Shown here in pieces: positions 7,436-12,488 of a stretch of 14,832 nt of DNA. The stretch comes from Pseudomonadota bacterium (GTDB taxonomy: Bacteria; Pseudomonadota; Gammaproteobacteria; Burkholderiales; Burkholderiaceae): positions 1 through 14,832 of the forward strand of contig JAEZQX010000028.1 of assembly GCA_023441105.1 (NCBI GenBank), written 5' to 3'. Position 1 is the stretch's first letter. Every line of letters begins with the position of its first letter. The translations under genes and the position numbers were made by a program. The notes below the pieces were generated by a model. That model saw nothing but the letters and a program-made list of their open reading frames with translations. It was not told the DNA's origin and searched no databases.

Positions 7436-7784
7436 CGCGTCCCTCGCCAGGGCCCGGCCAGCCATACAGCGCCAGCGCCGTCACCGCCAGGCCGATCCAG
7501 GTGGACAGCAGGATCACCAGCAGGATGCGCAGGCCGTACTGCGACAGCAGGGTCAGATGGGTCATCACCCCGACGCCCACCGGCACGAACAGCAGCGACA
7601 GGTGTGCGAGCAGGAAGTTCGCGCACTCGGCGACCGGCTCGCGCACGAGCGGCCAGCGCAGGCCAACCAGCAGCAGCACCAGGCCCAGCACCGGGCCCGG
7701 CAGCGGCAGGTCCAGCCCGAGCGACAGCAGCTCGCCGACACTCTGGAAGGCCAGCAGCCAGGCCAGACCGCGCAAGCCGTTCAT
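7428..7784 (-). CDS. lrgA: LrgA/CidA family membrane protein
   Basis: A small protein of 118 residues with about four hydrophobic segments. The PLPGPVLGLVLLL stretch (about 27-39) and the LLFVPVGVGVMTH stretch (about 64-76) are typical of the LrgA/CidA holin-like family. It normally pairs with LrgB, which follows directly with an 8-base overlap. It lies 27 bp after the FMN reductase-like gene on the same strand. The ribosome-binding site is weak (GGGAA a few bases before ATG), which fits coupling to the upstream gene. The holin-like label is historical; involvement in small-acid transport is equally possible. The symbol rests on family membership, and cidA would be an alternative name. Confidence 0.88.
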   Translation of the reverse strand: MNGLRGLAWLLAFQSVGELLSLGLDLPLPGPVLGLVLLLVGLRWPLVREPVAECANFLLAHLSLLFVPVGVGVMTHLTLLSQYGLRILLVILLSTWIGLAVTALALYGWPGPGEGRDG

Positions 7785-7811
7785 TGATTCCCGTCCGTTG
7801 GACGCTTCCGC

Positions 7812-8891
7812 CTACTTGACGCGCGGGCTTACCAGGTTCGAGTCCGCCGGCGCCAGCGAGCCGCCCCTGATGGCCGTCACCGCGCTGACAACGGCCCGCG
7901 CCACCTGCCGCGTTTCCTCCTGCACGTCGCTGTCGCGGTCGAGTGCCGCATGGCTGGTGGCGTAGGGTTCGTAGTAGCCGATCATCCGGTCGAGCCGCGC
8001 GGCGAAGCCGGCGCCGATCAGCCCCATCCAGTCGAGCCAGTCCGAGAGGCTGCGGCGCACGCCTTCGATGCCGGCGACGTCGCCATGGACCACCAGGCCG
8101 TACGCCCGGCCGGCGAGGTGCTTCGGGTACGACCAACCCTGCAGCTCGAGGTCCTTGGCCTTCTGCGCATCCTTGCCGGAAGTCGAGGTCGGATCGGGAT
8201 TGCCGCCGTCGGCGCAGACCAGGCGGTCGATCATTTGCTTCAGCACGCCGGGCGCTTGGTACCAGTAGACCGGCGTCAGGATGATGATGCCGTGGGCCGC
8301 CGTCCAGCGCTCGTAGATCTCCGCCATCCAGTCGTCGACCTGGTTCATGGCGTGATTCGGATAGCAGCTGCAGGGCCAATGGCATAGCGGCATGGCCGTC
8401 GATGCGCAGCCCTTGCACGGATGGATGCGACGGCCGTACTCCGAGTTCAGCAGGCTCAGGTCGAGCACGTCCGCCTCGAAGCCGGCCCCCTCGACCACCT
8501 CGCGCGCCAGGTTGCACAGCCGGAAGGTCTTCGACATCTCGCCGGGGCAGGTGCCGTCGTTGCGCGCCGAAGCGATGATCAGCAGCACCCGCGACGGCGA
8601 AGCCGGATCCTTGTGGATGGCGGCCAGGTCGCGCAGCCGATCGCGGTTGGCCTTCCACTCCACCGACAGGTCGTACTCCGGATCGGCAAACTCGGGCCCG
8701 GCCTTCTGCGTCACCGGCGCCTTGCGCCCTTCCTGGTAGGCATCCCAGGCAATCGCCGCGATGCGCTCGAGCGCCTCGCGCTCGGCCTCGAAGGCGGGAT
8801 CGCGAAAGGATTGCAGGAAGCGCAGCTGGAACTCGTCGCGCCCCAGCTTGTCGGGCGCCTGGCCCTTCCTCACGTCCTTCGCATCCTTCAC
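7812..8891 (-). CDS. NADPH-dependent FMN reductase-like (iron-sulfur flavoprotein-type) protein
   Basis: A predicted cytoplasmic flavoprotein of 359 residues. Residues about 100-345 form a flavodoxin-like domain: RVLLIIASARNDGTC (101-115) is the FMN phosphate loop and GIIILTPVYWYQAPGVLKQM (201-220) the second flavin contact region. Between them is a cysteine cluster, C159, C162, C170, C174 and C176, followed by a DDW segment. This resembles the C-x2-C ... C ... C ... DD layout of iron-sulfur flavoproteins, but the spacing differs, so a metal site is possible, not proven. The first 100 residues are an extra, mostly charged region of unknown role. The GTG at 8891 is preferred over the ATG at 8930 because of the GGAGG at 8902-8898, 6 bases upstream. 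It lies between the flavin reductase gene and lrgA in one probable operon. Confidence 0.82.
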   Translation of the reverse strand: MKDAKDVRKGQAPDKLGRDEFQLRFLQSFRDPAFEAEREALERIAAIAWDAYQEGRKAPVTQKAGPEFADPEYDLSVEWKANRDRLRDLAAIHKDPASPSRVLLIIASARNDGTCPGEMSKTFRLCNLAREVVEGAGFEADVLDLSLLNSEYGRRIHPCKGCASTAMPLCHWPCSCYPNHAMNQVDDWMAEIYERWTAAHGIIILTPVYWYQAPGVLKQMIDRLVCADGGNPDPTSTSGKDAQKAKDLELQGWSYPKHLAGRAYGLVVHGDVAGIEGVRRSLSDWLDWMGLIGAGFAARLDRMIGYYEPYATSHAALDRDSDVQEETRQVARAVVSAVTAIRGGSLAPADSNLVSPRVK

Positions 8892-8897
8892 GTCGCC

Positions 8898-8902
8898 CCT
8901 CC
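8898..8902 (-). promoter_or_regulatory. Ribosome-binding site deciding the FMN reductase-like start
   Basis: GGAGG on the minus strand stands 6 bases before the GTG at 8891. The alternative ATG at 8930 has a G-rich stretch directly touching the start codon, which is too close to work well. This favours the shorter protein. Confidence 0.6.
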
Positions 8903-8958
8903 CCCACGGCGCGGCAAGGGCAACATGCATTCCCGCCCGCCGATACGGCGGCTCAGCC

Positions 8959-9645
8959 TCAGGCGTCGGTCGCGGGCGCGGCGCGCACCTTGTCCGGCGA
9001 GCCTTCCAGCCCGGCAAGAAGCGCCTTGCTGTTGCCCGGGATGACCATCTGGAAGATGTTGTCGACGGTGGTGTAGTCGTAGTAACCCATGCGCGCGATC
9101 GGCTTGATCTTCAGCACGTCGACGCGGCCGTCGGCGGTGATGGCCGCGTCATCGATGTGGATGGCGACCACCTTGCCGAAGACGACATCGACGGTGCCCA
9201 TCGGCGGGGTCCCGGGAAAGCGCAGCGTGTTGAGGTAGACGCATTCGAACTGGATCGGCGAGCCGCCCACCCTTGCCGGCCGCACCTTGCGCGACGGCAG
9301 CTTCACCAGCCCTGCACGCTCGAACTCGTCGACATCGGCCGGCAGCTCCTCCGCCGACGCATTCACCGCCTCGCGCTGCGACCAGGTCGCCATGTTCCAG
9401 ACGAATTCCCCGGTGGACTCGGCGTTGCGCACCGAATCCTTGCGGCTGCCGATCGTGTTCTGGTTGGCCGAGAACATCACGATGGGCGGATCGAAGGTGA
9501 TGTTCTGGAACTGGCTGAACGGCGCGAGGTTGTGGCGGCCCTGGCTGTCGACCGTCGAGATCCAGCCGATCGGGCGCGGTATCACGCAGGACTTGAAGGG
9601 ATCGTGGGGCAGTCCGTGCGGCGTGACGCCTGGCTCGTAGTACAT
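8959..9645 (-). CDS. Flavin reductase-like FMN-binding split-barrel protein
   Basis: A protein of 228 residues of the flavin reductase-like domain family, which bind FMN and in characterised members reduce flavin with NAD(P)H for partner monooxygenases. Family features are PRPIGWISTVDSQG (23-36) followed by NLAPFSQFQNIT (39-50), FSANQNTIGSRKDSVRNAES (58-77) and a C-terminal GYYDYTTVDNIFQMVIP (187-203). The ATG is supported by GGAG 8 bases upstream. It is the first of four same-strand genes, followed 67 bp later by the FMN reductase-like gene and then lrgAB. No monooxygenase partner is encoded in the window. The true substrate is unknown; some members act on other compounds or only bind FMN. 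Confidence 0.88.
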   Translation of the reverse strand: MYYEPGVTPHGLPHDPFKSCVIPRPIGWISTVDSQGRHNLAPFSQFQNITFDPPIVMFSANQNTIGSRKDSVRNAESTGEFVWNMATWSQREAVNASAEELPADVDEFERAGLVKLPSRKVRPARVGGSPIQFECVYLNTLRFPGTPPMGTVDVVFGKVVAIHIDDAAITADGRVDVLKIKPIARMGYYDYTTVDNIFQMVIPGNSKALLAGLEGSPDKVRAAPATDA

Positions 9646-9681
9646 CGGCAGTCTCCGTCAAAGTTCTCCCGCCGCATTGTC

Positions 9682-9710
9682 GCCTACCAAAGCCCTGTAT
9701 TTGGATAGGC
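9682..9710. repeat. 29-bp imperfect palindrome upstream of the flavin reductase gene
   Basis: The arms GCCTACCAAA (9682-9691) and TTTGGATAGGC (9700-9710) pair over 10 positions with a single extra base and an 8-base centre. It lies between the end of tetR and the start of the flavin reductase gene, where a promoter for the flavoprotein-lrgAB operon is expected. It could be a regulator operator or a T-run-less hairpin terminator for tetR. Confidence 0.5.
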
Positions 9711-9794
9711 ATCTCTCCCCAGCTGGCGGTCACCCGGAGTCGGATGCAAACCCTGATCGACTCGGCCGTCGAGAACAAGGCCTGCGGAGCCTCG

Positions 9795-10487
9795 CTAGAG
9801 GGGCTGTCGCAAATATGCGTTCGTCAGCCTAAGGAGCTCCTCTTCGATCCTCTCGTCGTTCAAGCTCAGCGGGCCCGGGTCGATCAGCACGGCATGGACA
9901 AGGACACCTGCCAAAGCCTGGTAGGCAAACAGGATGCGGAGCCGCCTGTCTGCTGGCGGGAGGTGCTCCAGGTATGGGCCAAGAAGGCCGACCAGCATTG
10001 CCCGATACCGGTCTCCCGATTCCTTGATGACCTTCCACATGCCTTCACGGGTGTGCTGCAGGGACGCCCGCATGACTCCGAGGTTGGAGCGAAAGTTGCG
10101 AATCGTTTCCCGAACGATGTCCGCACACAGAGCTTCGATCGACGATTGCCCTGGAGGGTGCCGGGCTATGAAGGCCTCGATCGCATTCTCGGTGCGCATC
10201 GTCTGCACTCGCTGCATGGTGAAGAAAAAGTCGACCTTGCTCTGAAAGCGTCCGTAGAACGCACCTACCGTGGTCCCCGCTGCCTCGCAGACTGCCTCGA
10301 TCGACAGGTCCTCCAGGACCCGGTCTCTGAGCAGCCGGGTCCCTGCATCCAGCAACGCGGCGGCAGTCCTCAGGCTCCTGCCTTGCTGCGCGGGCTGCAT
10401 CTCGGGCAGGCGCCCTTCGACCGACCACCGTGCCAGCTTGTCCACGAAGTCGGCGTCTTGTTGCGGCAGATCATCCTTCGCGACCAC
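9795..10487 (-). CDS. TetR/AcrR family transcriptional regulator
   Basis: A predicted DNA-binding repressor of 230 residues. The helix-turn-helix lies at about 61-81, LSIEAVCEAAGTTVGAFYGRF, a typical TetR segment ending in the FYGRF recognition helix. The rest is a helical ligand-binding and dimer region, and about 38 residues precede the DNA-binding domain. The start is GTG at 10487, with GGAG 8 bases upstream. GC content (about 52% in a sampled line) is well below that of the flavoprotein genes beside it. It is divergent from the Bug-DUF1028-sulfatase genes, the usual layout for a TetR repressor controlling its neighbour, with a perfect palindrome in the gap. The ligand is unknown. Control of the flavoprotein-lrgAB operon downstream is a second possibility. 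Confidence 0.9.
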   Translation of the reverse strand: MVAKDDLPQQDADFVDKLARWSVEGRLPEMQPAQQGRSLRTAAALLDAGTRLLRDRVLEDLSIEAVCEAAGTTVGAFYGRFQSKVDFFFTMQRVQTMRTENAIEAFIARHPPGQSSIEALCADIVRETIRNFRSNLGVMRASLQHTREGMWKVIKESGDRYRAMLVGLLGPYLEHLPPADRRLRILFAYQALAGVLVHAVLIDPGPLSLNDERIEEELLRLTNAYLRQPL

Positions 10488-10517
10488 TTGACAGCTCCAA
10501 ATTAGAATAAGAATATT
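10488..10517 (+). promoter_or_regulatory. Candidate promoter of the Bug-DUF1028-sulfatase genes
   Basis: A perfect -35 TTGACA (10488-10493) directly abuts the tetR start codon. After 18 bases follows AATATT (10512-10517), a 4/6 match to the -10 consensus. The stretch from 10500 to 10520 is strongly AT-rich. Transcription would begin near 10524, just upstream of the palindrome at 10545-10560. The minus strand of the same AT-rich stretch may hold the tetR promoter, though no good pair of boxes was found. Confidence 0.4.
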
Positions 10518-10544
10518 GCTTCTGTTTCAGTCTAGCACCGGCAA

Positions 10545-10560
10545 GCGCACGAGTGTGCGC
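10545..10560. repeat. Perfect inverted repeat between tetR and the Bug gene
   Basis: GCGCAC (10545-10550), four bases, then GTGCGC (10555-10560). At 16 bp it is in the size range of TetR-family operators and lies just downstream of the candidate promoter, where a bound repressor would block transcription. In RNA it would be a 6-bp hairpin in the leader. Confidence 0.45.
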
Positions 10561-10630
10561 GAGAAGCATCCACGGGCGGAGGGTCGTCGGCCAAGCGATC
10601 GCCGTCTGAACCCTTCTGTGAGGAAGAAGC

Positions 10631-11593
10631 ATGTCGAGGCGCCGCTTTCTGCTTGGGTTGGCCGCAGCCACCGGATGGATGTATGCACAAGCGCAGACCT
10701 GGCCAGCCAGGCCGATAAAGCTGATCGTCAATTTTCCTCCCGGGGGCCCGGGGGACGCGGTGGCACGCTACATCGCCCAGCAAGCCAGCGGCCTGCTGGG
10801 GCAGCAAGTCGTGGTCGACAACCGCAGTGGCGGCGCCGGTGCCGTCGGAATCCTGGCCGCCGCCAATGCGGCTGCAGATGGATACACGTTTCTCTACACG
10901 ACCACGACCGGCCTCGTGCAGGTACCTCGAATCACCAAGGATGCAAGCTTCGACCCCTTGGACAGGCTGGTGCCCGTGGCGGGAGTTGGAAGCACGCCCA
11001 TAGCCCTTCTTGCCAACCAGAGCGTTCCCGCGTCCGACTTTCCGAGCTTCGTCGACTGGGCGCGCAAACAGGCGAAGGGCGTGGACATTGGCGGCGGCGG
11101 CCCCATCGTCGAGATCGCCACCGCGGTGCTGGCGCAGGAAACCGGACTGAAGCTGATCTATGTGCCGTATCGCGGAACCGCTCCCGTTCTCCAGGCAGCA
11201 CTTGGAGGAGAAATCAAGGTCTTCTTCAGTACACCCTCTACGACGATAAGTGACTTCGTCAAGGCCGGCAAGCTCAAGGTCCTGGGTACGACGTCCTCAG
11301 ACCGCTCGAACCTGATTCCTGGCGTCGAGCCGATCGCCAAGTACGTCCCGGGCTACGTGCAGGATATCAACTTCGCGATCTTCAGCCCGAAGGGTACCTC
11401 CGCGGTGGCGAGCAGCGCGTTCAGTCAAGCAGTGGCGAAGGTCCTGAGCGAACCGGGGATCGCCGAGAAATTCTCGATCTTCGGATTGAGCGCACGGTAC
11501 CTGCCCGCGGCCGACGTCGTGCGAATCGCGGCGCGGGATGCGGCCGCCATCGAGAAGACGTTGGAGTCGACACCGATCAAGTTCGGTGAGTAA
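10631..11593 (+). CDS. Bug/TctC family periplasmic solute-binding protein
   Basis: An extracytoplasmic binding protein of the tripartite tricarboxylate transporter family, 320 residues. The N-terminus MSRRRFLLGLAAATG has a twin-arginine-type motif and a hydrophobic stretch, with likely cleavage after AQA (19-21). The mature start TWPARPIKLIV and the ligand loops NFPPGGPGD (34-42) and VVDNRSGGAGAVG (61-73) are hallmarks of Bug proteins, which bind carboxylates and other small polar molecules. The ribosome-binding site is GAGGAAG about 5 bases before ATG. No TctA/TctB membrane subunits are in the window, so it is either an orphan that shares a transporter or acts as a sensor. It is first in a probable operon with DUF1028 (33 bp away) and the sulfatase. 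The ligand is unknown. Confidence 0.92.
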   Translation: MSRRRFLLGLAAATGWMYAQAQTWPARPIKLIVNFPPGGPGDAVARYIAQQASGLLGQQVVVDNRSGGAGAVGILAAANAAADGYTFLYTTTTGLVQVPRITKDASFDPLDRLVPVAGVGSTPIALLANQSVPASDFPSFVDWARKQAKGVDIGGGGPIVEIATAVLAQETGLKLIYVPYRGTAPVLQAALGGEIKVFFSTPSTTISDFVKAGKLKVLGTTSSDRSNLIPGVEPIAKYVPGYVQDINFAIFSPKGTSAVASSAFSQAVAKVLSEPGIAEKFSIFGLSARYLPAADVVRIAARDAAAIEKTLESTPIKFGE

Positions 11594-11626
11594 CTCGAGC
11601 AACCTGACCACATCCCGGAACAGCAT

Positions 11627-12313
11627 ATGACATTCGCTATCGTCGCCAGGGATCCGGAATCCGGCGAGTTCGGTGTCGCCAAGTCGACTCGCACCCTCGC
11701 AGCGGGCGGTCTCGATCTTTATCGTCACGTGCCCATGATGGGTCTGTGCCTGGCGATAAGCACTGTCTCGCGGTGCCACAAGATCGGAGCTCTTGTCATT
11801 CAGAACGGTCTGGGCGCGGAACGCGCCATGAAGACCATGATCTCGAGCGATGAGTTCATCGCCTATAGACAGCTCGCAGCAATCGACAGTAGCGGGCGCG
11901 TGGTTGGCTACACTGGCGAGAGTTGCTTCCCATACGCAGGCCATGCCATCGGAGACGGCTACGCCGTGCTCGGCAACGTCCTGACAAGCCAACGCACGAT
12001 CGAAGCGATGGCCGAGGCCTATGAGGGCTCGAGAGGCCTGCCGTTTGCGGAGCGCCTGCTTGCCAGTCTTGCGGCTGGCCGAGACGCCGGGGGCCAGCTT
12101 GGCGGACAACGATCGGCAGATCTCGCCATTTTCGGTGATCGAGAGGGCGCGCTGCTTGATCTGCGCATTGACCTGGAAGATGAACCCATCGGGCAGCTCG
12201 CTCGCTTGTACAAGCTCTTCAAACCGCTTGTTCCGTACTACGAACTTCATCGACTGAGTCCGGCAGGCCTGCCGAGAGCTGACGACTGGCTCAAGCAACA
12301 GGGCTTGAGCTGA
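11627..12313 (+). CDS. DUF1028 family protein (Ntn-hydrolase-like)
   Basis: A protein of 228 residues of the DUF1028 family, whose members are thought to have an N-terminal-nucleophile hydrolase fold. The start MTFAIVARDPESGEFGVA matches the family, and removal of Met would expose Thr2 as a possible nucleophile. Further family features are YRQLAAIDSSGRVVGYTGESC (80-100), GDGYAVLGNVL (109-119) and GGQRSADLAIF (159-169). The segment from residue 19 to 60 departs from the usual family sequence: the common GALVPWA region is replaced by GGLDLYRHVPMMGLCLAIS. The ribosome-binding site is weak (GGAA). It lies 33 bp after the Bug gene on the same strand and 175 bp before the sulfatase. An amide or ester hydrolase role for an imported compound is inference. 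Confidence 0.85.
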   Translation: MTFAIVARDPESGEFGVAKSTRTLAAGGLDLYRHVPMMGLCLAISTVSRCHKIGALVIQNGLGAERAMKTMISSDEFIAYRQLAAIDSSGRVVGYTGESCFPYAGHAIGDGYAVLGNVLTSQRTIEAMAEAYEGSRGLPFAERLLASLAAGRDAGGQLGGQRSADLAIFGDREGALLDLRIDLEDEPIGQLARLYKLFKPLVPYYELHRLSPAGLPRADDWLKQQGLS

Positions 12314-12488
12314 GCAACAAGACGAGCCAGGTCCCACGGGGCGGCACCCAGGGCCATTCGTCATCGCGCCATGCCGTGCTGGGTTGTCCCCGCCCGCCCA
12401 TGGGCCCTGCCCACGCGCATGAACCCGCCGCCCACATGGCAAGCTGTCCAAGCGCGCCATACAGACCACCAGCTTGCCGAACGAGACC
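12314..12488. other. Gap between DUF1028 and sulfatase genes
   Basis: This 175-base gap has no convincing gene and no clear sigma70 promoter or T-run terminator. It is more GC- and C-rich than its neighbours and contains the 10-base palindrome GCCCATGGGC (12396-12405). It is long enough to hold a separate sulfatase promoter, so co-transcription across it is likely but not certain. Confidence 0.4.

Noticed and set aside
7378..8907. Minus-strand 509-codon frame overlapping lrgA and the FMN reductase-like gene
   Set aside because: Same strand but a different frame from the well-supported genes; Arg/Gly/Ala-rich with no recognisable motif.
10595..10602. GCGATCGC octamer as a repeat-family element
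   Set aside because: A single 8-base palindrome in GC-rich DNA is expected by chance and no other copy was noticed in the window.
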